Shown in pieces: positions 16,992 to 26,500 of a stretch of DNA of 64,000 nt. This DNA is from an uncultured Bacteroidales bacterium (GTDB lineage Bacteria > Bacteroidota > Bacteroidia > Bacteroidales > Bacteroidaceae), in contig CACYZY010000005.1 in NCBI GenBank assembly GCA_902779085.1, positions 93,728 to 157,727 on the forward strand, written 5' to 3'. Numbering within the stretch: position 1 is the stretch's first letter; each line of letters begins with the position of its first letter. The position numbers and the translations under genes were made by a program. The notes below the pieces were generated by a model, which searched no databases, was not told the origin of the DNA, and saw only the letters and a program-made list of their open reading frames with translations.

Positions 16992-19430
16992 TTAAAACCT
17001 CAATCTCACATCTATGCCAAGCTGTACGGGTATGCCATGCTGACGGAACTTATTACTCATACTTTCAAAGAAGAAAGCGTCATAATCTTTGTTGAAGATA
17101 TTGTTGGCCCACAATGCCAACTCAGATCCTTTATGCAGGAAAGCAAGGCGAGCATTCAGTGTTCCATAAAATTTCTGAGAATACTTGTTCTGTACATCCC
17201 AGTAGATACGTCCTGCTCCACGGAAGTCGGTATTCAAAATGATATTGTCGATAAACGAACCCTCATTGAATTCAAACACATATTGACCACCAATCATCAG
17301 AGTGTGTTTAGGCACAAACGGCACGTACTTGCCTTTAAGATTTTCAGCACCAGAATTAGAGGATACTGTAGCTAAAAGCGCGTCTGTGCGGAAGGTAGCG
17401 TAGGTATAACCATAGTTAGCAGTGAATGAAAGTGCTTTAGTGGTCTGCCAACGCAGAGATACCTCTGCACCGTAGCTACGGCTCTTACCAGCATTGACAG
17501 TAATGCGCCCAAGACCACTGGAAGCAAACTGAGCCAGTTGCTGGTCATGCGTATTAATCAAGAACATAGCCAGGTCAGCCATCAGAGAACCATCATTTGA
17601 GGTGAGGTGAGTACCCAACTCGAAGTTCCAGGAACGCTCAGGCTTGTAGGCTACAGTACCTTCTACATCGTAACTCATCTCACGGGATGAAAACGCTTCA
17701 CCACCCATCTGGCTCATCATACCACCACTCTTCTCATTGATGGCAGCTGTCATATCTGCCGACATCTTACTTTGAATCAGGTCAGAGAACATCTGGAAGT
17801 TATAGCCTCCTGAGCGATAACCTTTAGATGCGCTGAAATATATATTATTGCGTGTGTTGATGTCATATTTTAATGCAACCTTAGGCAAAAAATCCCAATT
17901 GTCATCATTCAATTTACCAGTAAAGGCAGGATTAATACCTATCCCCTTCAACTGAGCAGCTATAGCAGCCATTTGGGGAATGCGTTCAAGCATAGGCATG
18001 TTGAAATCAAATGTCATCGGACCTGCAGAAGTGTAGTCCAACCATATCTTCTCATACTCCATACGAGCGCCTAAAGTAAGTGAGAGTCCTTTGAAGCCCA
18101 AGTCATTAATGGTTGACTGATGATAAAAAGCGAAATTGGCAGTAGGAGTATCGAAATCACCTGAGATGCTTATTTGACTATCAGTTACATCAAGCGACAT
18201 TTCTGGCATACGTGGGTTCTGTTCTCGCAGACGGATAAATACATTGTTTACATGATCTTCAATCAATGACTTGATACCGTCTTCATGGAAAACCACAGGA
18301 GCGTCAGTCTTCAGCCACTGGTAGAAGCCACTCAAACCGGTAGCCCATTCCCAACTTCTACCAGGCTTCGACTTGAACACGAACTCCTGAGAGAGCGTCT
18401 TGGAGTTCTGCTTCTGGTTCAAGGTGAAGATGTCGAGAGGCGTATAGTCCTGATCCATATTCATGTCATCCTTCACAAACTGGAAGCCAGTTACGGAATT
18501 GAACACGAATCGGTTAGCCTGATGCTCGATATTCAGGCCCGAATTCAGCAAATGGCGCTTATAGTCGCCAATACGGTTATATGCTACCTTCCCTATGTAC
18601 TGTGGCATAGACTCTACACCCGTAGCCGAGCCCACATACTGATAAGGATATGCACCCTGCTTAAGGTATTCGTAATTAATGTTGAAATCCAACTTAGTAT
18701 TGTCGGCAGGCAGATAAATAGCACGAATACGACCACCATATTCATTGCTCTTATCCACATGCTCATTATTTTTAGCTACATTTTTGAAGAAACCTCCTTG
18801 GTGGTCGAAATAAAATCCGCCAGAGAAAGCAAACTGATTAGAGATCCGATGATAATGAGTAACATAAGCTTTATATGCATTGTGTGGGGCTGCACTCAGT
18901 TGGAGGTCGGTGCCCTGATAATCAAACGGCGACTTAGTATAGATACGTATCAAGCCTCCCATTGTATTGCGCCCATAGAGGGTACCCTGAGGGCCTCTCA
19001 ACACATCAACACGATCTATTTCGGAAAAATTGAAATCGAAAGCATTCTTATTTAAATAGGGTATATTATCTACATACAAACCTACGGCAGGAGTATTAAT
19101 GCGAGAGCCAATGCCTCGTATATATGTTGATGTGGTTAGTTTCGAGCCGTAGGTAGGTATGTAGAGATTGGGCACTTGTGTGGAAAATGACTTAATGGAA
19201 GTTACTCCCCTCGCACGAATTTCTGCATTAGAGAATGAAGAAGACGAGAGCGTTTGCTGACGCAAACGGGCATTCTCTTTTGGAGTGGCCACCACAACAA
19301 TCTCTTCTATATCGGCCACTCGGGTAATAGTATCTCCCTGTACTGGATCTGTATCTTTCACCGGAATATCGCCAGCAAATACTTGTCCTACAAGCGAAAC
19401 CAGCGAAACGGTCATCAATAATTTCTTCAT
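16992..19430 (-). CDS. TonB-dependent receptor (non-SusC type)
   Basis: An 812-residue outer membrane receptor. A signal peptide (residues 1-19, ending VFAG) is followed by a TonB box-like stretch EEIVVVATPK and a plug domain with YIRGIGSRINTPAVGLYVDN and VDVLRGPQGTLYGRNTMGG. The barrel ends in a short strand with a terminal phenylalanine (GIDVRLRF). It lacks the carboxypeptidase-like N domain and has no SusD partner, which argues for uptake of a metal complex, vitamin or other small ligand rather than glycans. It lies 78 bases downstream of a LuxR-type regulator on the same strand, which may control it. Ligand unknown. Confidence 0.93.
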   Translation of the reverse strand: MKKLLMTVSLVSLVGQVFAGDIPVKDTDPVQGDTITRVADIEEIVVVATPKENARLRQQTLSSSSFSNAEIRARGVTSIKSFSTQVPNLYIPTYGSKLTTSTYIRGIGSRINTPAVGLYVDNIPYLNKNAFDFNFSEIDRVDVLRGPQGTLYGRNTMGGLIRIYTKSPFDYQGTDLQLSAAPHNAYKAYVTHYHRISNQFAFSGGFYFDHQGGFFKNVAKNNEHVDKSNEYGGRIRAIYLPADNTKLDFNINYEYLKQGAYPYQYVGSATGVESMPQYIGKVAYNRIGDYKRHLLNSGLNIEHQANRFVFNSVTGFQFVKDDMNMDQDYTPLDIFTLNQKQNSKTLSQEFVFKSKPGRSWEWATGLSGFYQWLKTDAPVVFHEDGIKSLIEDHVNNVFIRLREQNPRMPEMSLDVTDSQISISGDFDTPTANFAFYHQSTINDLGFKGLSLTLGARMEYEKIWLDYTSAGPMTFDFNMPMLERIPQMAAIAAQLKGIGINPAFTGKLNDDNWDFLPKVALKYDINTRNNIYFSASKGYRSGGYNFQMFSDLIQSKMSADMTAAINEKSGGMMSQMGGEAFSSREMSYDVEGTVAYKPERSWNFELGTHLTSNDGSLMADLAMFLINTHDQQLAQFASSGLGRITVNAGKSRSYGAEVSLRWQTTKALSFTANYGYTYATFRTDALLATVSSNSGAENLKGKYVPFVPKHTLMIGGQYVFEFNEGSFIDNIILNTDFRGAGRIYWDVQNKYSQKFYGTLNARLAFLHKGSELALWANNIFNKDYDAFFFESMSNKFRQHGIPVQLGIDVRLRF

Positions 19431-19508
19431 TTAATACTTTGCTTTAGTTTTCAGCTGCAAAGTAAGAGGAAAGGACTGAAACCTACAATACCTACAAATG
19501 ATGATTTA

Positions 19509-20108
19509 TTATATGGAGTCAGCTTCAACATAGCCCCGCATAACAGCGTAGATGGTGAGGCCAGATACTGATTTGATACCTAATTTCTCGGTAATATTCT
19601 TACGATGTGTAATAACTGTTGTGAGGCTTATGTTCAGCTTGTCAGCTATCTCCTTATTTATAAACCCACGAGCCACCAAACTCAACACCTCAATCTCTCG
19701 CATGCTCAAATCATTTTGCAACGGCATTTGTGTTTGTGCAGGGGCATGCGGCATCCCTGGATGTCCATTTTGATGCCCTTGCTGGTGTAACTTAAGGATA
19801 GATTTCACCATATGCTGTTCATCTTGATTTGTATTCAACGAGAGCACCCCTTGTGGTAATTGAGCTTGCGTTTCTTCATTACAAAGCACGACTGTTCGGT
19901 TTTTCTTTCGAAGGAAGAACGTGGTGTGTTCCAAATAAATCTGAATTGACACAAAGTAGTGCACAAACATATCTGGCGTATCTGACATCAGTTCGGCATA
20001 CGAGCCAAACGTGCGGATAGTAATGTTGGGAACAATTTCTTCCAATAGGTTCTCCAAACCTAATCTCGCCAATGAGTTATTGTCTATTATTGCTATTTCT
20101 TTCTCCAT
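19509..20108 (-). CDS. LuxR-type transcription regulator with a degenerate receiver domain
   Basis: A 199-residue protein; ATG at 20108 was chosen because the receiver-like fold begins there (MEKEIAIIDNN). Residues 1-105 look like a response regulator receiver, with D9 kept from the acidic pocket. The strand that normally ends in the phospho-accepting aspartate reads VHYFVSI, with serine near position 54. A His/Gln/Pro-rich linker (109-132) leads to a clear LuxR/NarL helix-turn-helix (135-195: LSMREIEVLSLVARGFINKE, then HRKNITEKL). It probably binds DNA without classical phosphorylation. It sits between an FAD oxidoreductase (34-base gap) and a TonB receptor. Confidence 0.85.
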   Translation of the reverse strand: MEKEIAIIDNNSLARLGLENLLEEIVPNITIRTFGSYAELMSDTPDMFVHYFVSIQIYLEHTTFFLRKKNRTVVLCNEETQAQLPQGVLSLNTNQDEQHMVKSILKLHQQGHQNGHPGMPHAPAQTQMPLQNDLSMREIEVLSLVARGFINKEIADKLNISLTTVITHRKNITEKLGIKSVSGLTIYAVMRGYVEADSI

Positions 20109-20142
20109 AATTGTAAATAGTAGTTTGAATATTGTCTTTTTG

Positions 20143-21789
20143 TTAATTGCCCATATAATTAAAGCAGGCTTCGGCACAACGTTCACCATCAATAGCCGCA
20201 GAGACTATGCCTCCAGCATAGCCAGCACCTTCTCCACAAGGGAACAAGCCTTGCACACGTACATGCTGCAAAGATTCATTGTCGCGTAAAATGCGAACAG
20301 GAGAGGAAGTGCGCGTTTCAACACCGATCACAGTCGCTTCGTTAGTAAGGAAGCCGTGACTCTGCTTTCCAAAATAGCGGAAACCATCACGCAAGCGGTC
20401 AGTAATAAATGAAGGCATCCAAAAATGAAGGGGCGAAGGAATTAAACCAGGGGCATAACTACTTTCTGGCAAGCTGCCTCCCAATCGTCCATTCACGAAA
20501 TCAGCCATACGTTGCGCTGGAGCTGTTTGCTTATAGTTGCCCTGCATCCAGCAAAGGCGTTCCAATGCTGCTTGAAAAGCGAGTGTCTTTAATTGTGAAT
20601 TAAAAACAGAGGATTGAGAATTACCTTGAGGGTGGATGCTATGCTCAATGGCCTCTATATCTGTTTCAAGCACGGCATCATCTATTTTCAATTTCCCATT
20701 CTCTATTTGCATATCTTCTTGCCTAAGTTCCACCACCATACCGCTATTGCTCCAGGCCGTATTTCTATGGCTGGGACTCATGCCATTTACCACAATCTGT
20801 TCAGGACCCGTAGCAGCAGGCACCACAATGCCACCAGGACACATGCAGAAACTGTAAACACCTCTGCCACGAACTTGGGTTACAAAACTATATTCAGCAG
20901 CTGGCAAGAATTTACCCCTACCCTCGCCTCGATGATATTGTATTTGATCGATTCTATGAGAAGGATGCTCTAAACGAACACCCACAGCAATACCTTTTGC
21001 CTCAATCTCCACGCCATTATCATATAACCACGCATAGACATCACGAGCCGAATGACCAGTGGCCAAAATAACAGGGCCCATAAATTCTTTGCCCGTGTTA
21101 GTCTGAATACCAACCACCTTATTATCATTGATGATGATGGCATCCATTCGAGTCTGAAAATACACTTCTCCTCCACAACGAATTATAGTGTTACGCATAT
21201 TTTCTATAACACGAGGTAACTTATCCGTACCAATATGTGGATGCGCATCCACTAAGATATCGGTAGAAGCACCATGTTGGCAGAAGACGTTGAGTATCTT
21301 TTCCACATTGCCCCTTTTCTTACTTCGGGTATAGAGTTTGCCATCAGAATAAGCACCTGCACCCCCTTCGCCAAAACTGTAATTAGACTCTGAGTCAACC
21401 ATCTGTGTACGAGAAATATTGGCGATATCCAACTTGCGCTGATGCACATCCTTACCTCGTTCAATCACAACTGGACGAAGACCTAATTCTATAAGTCGCA
21501 AAGCAGCAAAGAGTCCACCTGGTCCTGCTCCCACCACTATCACTTGTGGCTTGCCATCAACGATTGGATAATGAATGGGCGTATATTCCAGTTCAGTTGG
21601 TTCTTCATTTACATATGCCCTTACTGTCAGGTTTACGAAAATGGTGCGTTGACGAGCATCAATGCTTCGCTTGAGGATCCGGATAGCACAGACATTAGTC
21701 AATCCCTTCTCCTCAAACAAATAGCCTTTTATTCGCTCATTGTCTGCAGCTACTTCAGGCAAAACCCTTATTTGATAATCATATGTCAT
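20143..21789 (-). CDS. NAD(P)/FAD-dependent oxidoreductase (COG2509 type)
   Basis: A 548-residue flavoprotein. The N-terminal 85 residues form the extra domain seen in this family, followed by the FAD-binding GAGPGGLFAALRLIELG near residues 87-103. The conserved C-terminal blocks GNYKQTAPAQRMADFVNGR and FPCGEGAGYAGGIVSAAIDG are present. The reaction of this group is not established. Residues about 361-400 are an insertion not expected in the family and encoded by a repeat (see the repeat entry), but the frame is kept. The gene is 43 bases from radA's stop and may share its promoter; the LuxR-type gene follows. Confidence 0.88.
   Translation of the reverse strand: MTYDYQIRVLPEVAADNERIKGYLFEEKGLTNVCAIRILKRSIDARQRTIFVNLTVRAYVNEEPTELEYTPIHYPIVDGKPQVIVVGAGPGGLFAALRLIELGLRPVVIERGKDVHQRKLDIANISRTQMVDSESNYSFGEGGAGAYSDGKLYTRSKKRGNVEKILNVFCQHGASTDILVDAHPHIGTDKLPRVIENMRNTIIRCGGEVYFQTRMDAIIINDNKVVGIQTNTGKEFMGPVILATGHSARDVYAWLYDNGVEIEAKGIAVGVRLEHPSHRIDQIQYHRGEGRGKFLPAAEYSFVTQVRGRGVYSFCMCPGGIVVPAATGPEQIVVNGMSPSHRNTAWSNSGMVVELRQEDMQIENGKLKIDDAVLETDIEAIEHSIHPQGNSQSSVFNSQLKTLAFQAALERLCWMQGNYKQTAPAQRMADFVNGRLGGSLPESSYAPGLIPSPLHFWMPSFITDRLRDGFRYFGKQSHGFLTNEATVIGVETRTSSPVRILRDNESLQHVRVQGLFPCGEGAGYAGGIVSAAIDGERCAEACFNYMGN
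20590..20708. repeat. In-frame AT-rich inverted repeat inserted in the oxidoreductase gene
   Basis: Two flanks of about 30 bases, AATTGTGAATTAAAAACAGA (20591-20610) continuing into GGATTGAGAATTA, and TCTATTTTCAATTTCCCATT (20681-20700), resemble the AATTGAGAATTGAAAATTG type sequences common between Bacteroidetes genes, in opposite orientation. They encode IENGKLKI and SSVFNSQLK, peptides typical of such repeats read through. The boundaries are approximate. Confidence 0.6.
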
Positions 21790-21832
21790 TTAATGCAATG
21801 ATATGCTACAGGAAATAATCTCCTATCTTCAA

Positions 21833-23224
21833 TCATCCAAATAAAAAACGGAACGCTTCCTCCACTTTTCTTACAGGTACCAGCTCAATATTCAACTTAC
21901 TAATATCGATACCCTGCATATTGTTCTTTGGCAGCAGGAAACGTTTGAAGCCCAACTTTTGTGCTTCACTGATGCGTTGCAAAATGCGACTAACTGGGCG
22001 GATTTCGCCACTAAGTCCCACCTCACCTGCCATACAAACACCAGACTCTATGGCAGCATCCATATTGCTCGACAAAATTGCACTTATAACTGGTAAGTCA
22101 ATGGCAGTATCACTCACACGAAAGCCTCCCGCTATGTTCAAAAAAACATCCTTTTGTGCCAATTTGAAACCAACACGTTTTTCCAAGACTGCCAAAAGCA
22201 TGTTCATTCGTCGTAAATCATAGCCTGTAGCCGAACGCTGGGGATAACCATAAACAGCACTACTAACCAATGCTTGCACCTCTATAAGGAAAGGCCTAAT
22301 TCCTTCAATGGCACCAGCAATAGCAATACCACTCATACCCTCATGATCCTGACTGAGCAACAGTTCAGATGGATTACTCACTTGACGTAAGCCATCTTGC
22401 CGCATCTCATAGATACCCAGTTCGTCAGTGCTGCCAAAACGATTCTTATTACTGCGCAAAATGCGGTACATATAGTGTTGATCACCCTCGAACTGCAACA
22501 CGGTATCAACAATGTGCTCCAATATTTTAGGCCCCGCAATCGTACCTTCTTTGTTGATATGGCCAATAAGTATCACAGCAGTGTGGCTTTCCTTAGCAAA
22601 TCGTAAGATTGCAGCTGCGCACTCGCGAACCTGAGTGATACTACCTGGTGACGAATCCACTAATTCAGTATAGATGGTCTGGATAGAGTCAATAATCACA
22701 ATTTCTGGTTCTACCTCTTTAATATGCTTTAAAATCTGTTCTAATGAGGTCTCACAAAGAATCAGACAATCATTATCAGATTGGCCACTAGCACTACTTT
22801 TTAGTCGATCAGCACGCAACTTAAGTTGTCGTTCACTCTCCTCACCACTTACATACAAAATGCATTTTTCAGGCATCTGCAGTACGGTTTGCATCACCAA
22901 AGTACTCTTCCCAATGCCTGGCTCACCACCTATCAGCACCAGAGAACCTTTTACCAGTCCGCCCCCTAATACACGATTCAGCTCTTCATCATGCATATCA
23001 ATGCGTGGCTCGGCAGAAGCGTCTATATCAAGCAATCTCATCGGTCGCTGGCTACGCATCGCATCATGACCAATGGTAACGCTTGCACTTTTAGCAGGCA
23101 ATTCCTTGTGAATTACAACCTCTTGAAATGTGTTCCACTGTCCACATGAAGGGCATTTACCTAACCATTTAGGCGAGTCATAACCACAATTCGTGCAAAC
23201 GTATGCTGATTTATCTTTAGCCAT
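21833..23224 (-). CDS. radA: DNA repair protein RadA (Sms)
   Basis: A 463-residue RadA, a RecA-like ATPase that helps branch migration during recombinational repair. The N-terminal zinc finger uses C10, C13, C24 and C27. The Walker A motif GGEPGIGKST is at about 99-108, and the RadA signature KNRFGSTDE lies near the middle. The C-terminal Lon-protease-like domain includes VFLNIAGGFRVSDTAIDLPV and GEVGLSGEIRPV. Length and motifs are those of the family. It is divergent from nadK, with separate -7 boxes in the 81-base gap. Confidence 0.97.
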   Translation of the reverse strand: MAKDKSAYVCTNCGYDSPKWLGKCPSCGQWNTFQEVVIHKELPAKSASVTIGHDAMRSQRPMRLLDIDASAEPRIDMHDEELNRVLGGGLVKGSLVLIGGEPGIGKSTLVMQTVLQMPEKCILYVSGEESERQLKLRADRLKSSASGQSDNDCLILCETSLEQILKHIKEVEPEIVIIDSIQTIYTELVDSSPGSITQVRECAAAILRFAKESHTAVILIGHINKEGTIAGPKILEHIVDTVLQFEGDQHYMYRILRSNKNRFGSTDELGIYEMRQDGLRQVSNPSELLLSQDHEGMSGIAIAGAIEGIRPFLIEVQALVSSAVYGYPQRSATGYDLRRMNMLLAVLEKRVGFKLAQKDVFLNIAGGFRVSDTAIDLPVISAILSSNMDAAIESGVCMAGEVGLSGEIRPVSRILQRISEAQKLGFKRFLLPKNNMQGIDISKLNIELVPVRKVEEAFRFLFG

Positions 23225-23247
23225 TCTTTTATTTCTTGATTAAGATG

Positions 23248-23255
23248 CAAATATA
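23248..23255 (-). promoter_or_regulatory. -7 box for radA
   Basis: Reads TATATTTG on the minus strand, fitting TAnnTTTG, 23 bases before the radA start. Confidence 0.55.
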
Positions 23256-23267
23256 TGGATTTATTTC

Positions 23268-23275
23268 TATCTTTG
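23268..23275 (+). promoter_or_regulatory. -7 box for nadK
   Basis: TATCTTTG, 30 bases before the nadK start. Confidence 0.6.
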
Positions 23276-23305
23276 CAACTAAAATACTAGAACAAAGAAT
23301 TTGTT

Positions 23306-24172
23306 ATGAAGTTTGCAATTATTGGCAATATATATCAGAGTGAGAAGTCTCTGCACGCTGAGCATTTGCTAAGTGTGTTGCGACACTATAAGGCAAAGAT
23401 ATTAGTGGAAAAGGCTTTCGCTGAATTTCTTTTGCGTGAGCAGCATTTGAACATTCCTGCCAATGAGCAGTTCGAAGGGAAAGCCTTTGAAGCCGATATG
23501 GTGATAAGTTTAGGAGGTGACGGTACCTTCTTAAAAGCTGCCAGCATAGTGGGAAGTCGCAACATTCCAATTTTGGGTATCAACACTGGCCGTTTGGGGT
23601 TCTTAGCCGACATATTGCCCGAAGAAATGGACGTGACCATTGATGAAATTTATGCCAATCATTATAAGATAGAAGAACGTGCTGTTTTACAACTTACCAC
23701 TAGCAACCCACTTAGTGTTCACCCCTTTGCCTTGAATGAGGTGGCTATACTAAAGCACGATAGTTCATCAATGATCAGCATAAAGGCATATATTAACCAT
23801 GAGCACCTGAACACTTATCAGGCCGATGGACTAATAGTAGCTACCCCTACTGGTTCTACTGGTTACTCGTTGAGTGTAGGCGGTCCTGTAATAGCTCCAC
23901 AAAGCAAGACTATGGTGATTACCCCTGTAGCACCACACAGTCTGAACTGCCGCCCATTGGTGGTTCGAGATGATTGGGAAATAACCCTAGAAGTTGAAAG
24001 CCGTAGCCATAACTTCCTGGTGTCAGTAGATGGTAGGAGTGAATCATGTAGCGAACAAACTCGATTGCGGATTACAAGAGCGCCCTTCTCGGTAGAATTG
24101 GTAAAAAGGTTTGATCACCAGTATTTCAATACACTGCGAAGCAAGATGATGTGGGGAGCTGATGCTCGTTAA
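23306..24172 (+). CDS. nadK: NAD kinase
   Basis: A 288-residue cytosolic enzyme that phosphorylates NAD to NADP using ATP. The diagnostic GGDGTFL motif is at 70-76, with D72 the catalytic aspartate, and NTGRLGFL at 93-100. The substrate-binding block [16 protein letters not shown] and [11 protein letters not shown] lie further along. Length is normal for the family. It is divergent from radA and is followed by mdh after 123 bases, a gap that holds a separate -7 box. Confidence 0.97.
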   Translation: MKFAIIGNIYQSEKSLHAEHLLSVLRHYKAKILVEKAFAEFLLREQHLNIPANEQFEGKAFEADMVISLGGDGTFLKAASIVGSRNIPILGINTGRLGFLADILPEEMDVTIDEIYANHYKIEERAVLQLTTSNPLSVHPFALNEVAILKHDSSSMISIKAYINHEHLNTYQADGLIVATPTGSTGYSLSVGGPVIAPQSKTMVITPVAPHSLNCRPLVVRDDWEITLEVESRSHNFLVSVDGRSESCSEQTRLRITRAPFSVELVKRFDHQYFNTLRSKMMWGADAR

Positions 24173-24239
24173 GTTAAAGGCGAAGTGAAATTTTTATTAA
24201 ATAACTAAGATAAACTGCACGAATATTGTAGGTTTTTCA

Positions 24240-24247
24240 TAAATTTG
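24240..24247 (+). promoter_or_regulatory. Candidate -7 box for mdh
   Basis: TAAATTTG fits TAnnTTTG and leaves a leader of about 45 bases; the -33 element is not clear. Confidence 0.45.
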
Positions 24248-24295
24248 CAAGTGATATACAAAAGCGATAATCTTTAACATTAAAAATAACTTATT

Positions 24296-25282
24296 ATGAA
24301 GTTCTTAACTGACGAAAAATTAGTCATTGTTGGTGCTGGTGGTATGATTGGCTCCAACATGGTTCAGAGTGTGCTCATGCTTGGCCTGACACCTAACATT
24401 TGTATGTATGACATCTATGAGCCAGGCGTTCATGGAGTTTACGATGAGATGTGTCACTGTGCATTCCCGGGTGCAAACCTTTCTTATACAGTTGATGCAA
24501 AAGAGGCTTTCACTGGTGCTAAATACATCATTTCTTCTGGTGGTGCTCCCCGCAAGGAGGGTATGACTCGCGAAGACTTACTCAAGGGCAACTGCCAAAT
24601 TGCAGCAGACTTCGGTGAGAACATCAAGAAATACTGTCCAGATGTTAAGCATGTGGTTGTTATTTTCAACCCAGCAGATGTAACTGCGCTAACCGCTCTG
24701 ATCCACTCTGGACTGAAGCCAAATCAGTTGACTTCATTGGCTGCCCTCGATAGCACTCGTTTACAGCAGCAACTGGCATTGGAGTTCGGCGTACAGCAGG
24801 ACAAGGTGACCAAAGCATATACTTATGGTGGCCATGGTGAGCAAATGGCTGTATTTGCAAGCAAGGCAATGATTGACGGCAAACCTCTGAGCGAGTTGAA
24901 TCTCTCAGCTGAGCGTTGGGCTGAAATCAAGCACATGACCATCCAAGGGGGTAGCAACATCATCAAGTTGCGTGGCCGCTCTTCATTCCAGAGTCCTGCA
25001 TATCAAGCTGTAAAAATGATTGAAGGTGCTATGGGTGGCGAACCTTTCACTTGGCCAGCTGGCTGTTTCGTAAAAGCTTATGGCTATGAGAATGTGATGA
25101 TGGCTATGCCAACCGTTATCGACAAAGACGGCGTTCACTTCACCAAGCCTGAGGGCACAGCAGAGGAAATGGCTGCTCTGAATGCTTCTTATGAGCATTT
25201 GCAGAAGATGCGTGATGAGCTGGTAACCTTGAACATTATTCCTCCTATCGCAGAATGGAACAAGGAGAATCCTAACCTCTAA
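24296..25282 (+). CDS. mdh: Malate dehydrogenase
   Basis: A 328-residue NAD-dependent malate dehydrogenase, interconverting malate and oxaloacetate in the reductive branch used for succinate formation in Bacteroidales. The Rossmann motif GAGGMIG is at 13-19. GGAPRKEGMTREDLL carries the substrate-binding arginines, LDSTRLQ the next conserved block, and GGHGEQM the catalytic histidine. The sequence is of the longer Bacteroidetes type with an extended C terminus. It is a single-gene unit ending in a strong terminator. Confidence 0.95.
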   Translation: MKFLTDEKLVIVGAGGMIGSNMVQSVLMLGLTPNICMYDIYEPGVHGVYDEMCHCAFPGANLSYTVDAKEAFTGAKYIISSGGAPRKEGMTREDLLKGNCQIAADFGENIKKYCPDVKHVVVIFNPADVTALTALIHSGLKPNQLTSLAALDSTRLQQQLALEFGVQQDKVTKAYTYGGHGEQMAVFASKAMIDGKPLSELNLSAERWAEIKHMTIQGGSNIIKLRGRSSFQSPAYQAVKMIEGAMGGEPFTWPAGCFVKAYGYENVMMAMPTVIDKDGVHFTKPEGTAEEMAALNASYEHLQKMRDELVTLNIIPPIAEWNKENPNL

Positions 25283-25313
25283 TTATTGGGTTACTTTAGT
25301 TAAAACATCTTAG

Positions 25314-25344
25314 AAGCTGCGTCATATTGGCGCAGCTTTTTTTT
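25314..25344 (+). terminator. Rho-independent terminator after mdh
   Basis: AAGCTGCG (25314-25321) pairs perfectly with CGCAGCTT (25331-25338) and is followed by a T run. Confidence 0.92.
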
Positions 25345-25361
25345 ATTTCAGCGAAAATGCT

Positions 25362-25369
25362 TACATTTG
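25362..25369 (+). promoter_or_regulatory. -7 box for the coiled-coil protein gene
   Basis: TACATTTG fits the consensus and lies 28 bases before the start codon. Confidence 0.5.
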
Positions 25370-25397
25370 TGGCGAGATTCTATAAACAGTTGACATT

Positions 25398-26273
25398 ATG
25401 AAGAAAAATACTTTAATTGGCATAATAGGTGCTTTGCTGATAGCTGCATTAGCAGGAGTATCCTACCTGCTCTTCAATGAGAAACAGGCCAATAGGGAAA
25501 TGCAGGAGGAATTCAAATTAGAGAAGGAAGATCTGGAAAACGAATATACCAACTTTGCTCAGCAGTATGACGAGCTGAAGATGACAGTAGCCAATGACTC
25601 ACTGGCTCAGCTATTAGAGCAGGAACAACTTAAGACCCAGCGTCTGCTCGAAGAGTTGCGAACAGTGAAGAGTACTAATGCGACTGAAATCAGGCGACTG
25701 AAAAACGAGTTGGCTACTTTACGCAAAGTGATGGTGGGCTATGTGAACCAAATTGATTCACTTAACCGCTTAACAGAGCAGCAACGTGTCCAGATTGCTG
25801 AGGTAACCGAAAAATACGAGCAGGCCTCACGAGAAGTCAGCTCATTGAGTGAGGAACGCAAAACGCTGACCAAGCAGGTAACTTTGGCTGCTCAATTGGA
25901 TGCTACCAATATCAGTCTCTTCCCACAGAACAAACGTGGTAAGGAAGCCAAGAAGGTAAAGGATATTCAAAAGCTGCGTATCAGCTTCAACATAGCGCGT
26001 AATATCACGGCTCAGGCTGGTGAGAAAACTGTATATGTACGTATTAGCAAGCCCGACAACGATGTGTTGACCAAAGACCGCAACGACACCTTTACATATG
26101 AGAATCGTCAACTGGCTTATTCTATCAAGAAGTATATCGAATATACTGGCGAGGAGCAAGCAATAACAGTGTATTGGGATGTAAATGAGGTACTCTATGC
26201 TGGCAACTACCGTGTTGACATCTTTGCTGATGGTAATCTGATTGGATCTAGTTCATTCGTTTTGGGTAAGTAA
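25398..26273 (+). CDS. Membrane-anchored coiled-coil protein, function unknown
   Basis: A 291-residue protein with one N-terminal hydrophobic segment (about 5-26) acting as an anchor or uncleaved signal. A long charged, heptad-like region rich in Glu, Lys, Gln and Leu (about 30-165) follows and should form a coiled coil. The C-terminal 120 residues (from IQKLRISFNIARNITAQAG) look like a compact beta domain ending in GNLIGSSSFVLGK. Proteins of this layout are common and uncharacterised in Bacteroidales and would face the periplasm. It stands alone between the mdh terminator and a convergent intergenic region. Confidence 0.75.
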   Translation: MKKNTLIGIIGALLIAALAGVSYLLFNEKQANREMQEEFKLEKEDLENEYTNFAQQYDELKMTVANDSLAQLLEQEQLKTQRLLEELRTVKSTNATEIRRLKNELATLRKVMVGYVNQIDSLNRLTEQQRVQIAEVTEKYEQASREVSSLSEERKTLTKQVTLAAQLDATNISLFPQNKRGKEAKKVKDIQKLRISFNIARNITAQAGEKTVYVRISKPDNDVLTKDRNDTFTYENRQLAYSIKKYIEYTGEEQAITVYWDVNEVLYAGNYRVDIFADGNLIGSSSFVLGK

Positions 26274-26381
26274 AGTATCTTCTCTTTCCGCACGCGATAT
26301 TTGCTATCATCCGTCCGAAAACTTGCTAAGGGGGAACGGAAAGTTTACTGCGGGTTATTGCAATATTTGCCAAGGGTTGTC

Positions 26382-26415
26382 GCAATATCTCCCATACCCC
26401 TATAGGAGATACTGC
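26382..26415. repeat. REP-like palindrome, copy 1
   Basis: GCAATATCTCCCATA (26382-26396), CCCC loop, TATAGGAGATACTGC (26401-26415): a 15-base stem with two mismatches. The same unit recurs at 54903 and 55922. It lies in the 264-base convergent gap 26274-26537, which holds no gene. Confidence 0.75.
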
Positions 26416-26500
26416 GATGAGTGAGAGAGGATACTGCTTCTAGTGGTAGAAATATCTCCGTTCAATAACGACAGGCAAGAGCATGAAAAAAGACACAATA

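Noticed and set aside
16935-17375. A 146-codon plus-strand frame at the end of the TonB receptor gene.
   Set aside because: It is antisense to the conserved barrel end of the receptor and has no family resemblance or ribosome-binding context.
18285-19055. A 256-codon plus-strand frame within the TonB receptor gene.
   Set aside because: It is antisense to the plug and early barrel regions, which are clearly coding on the other strand.
26242-26424. A 60-codon frame running from the coiled-coil gene into the intergenic region.
   Set aside because: It is explained by the end of the upstream gene and the REP-like repeat; no protein-like pattern is seen.
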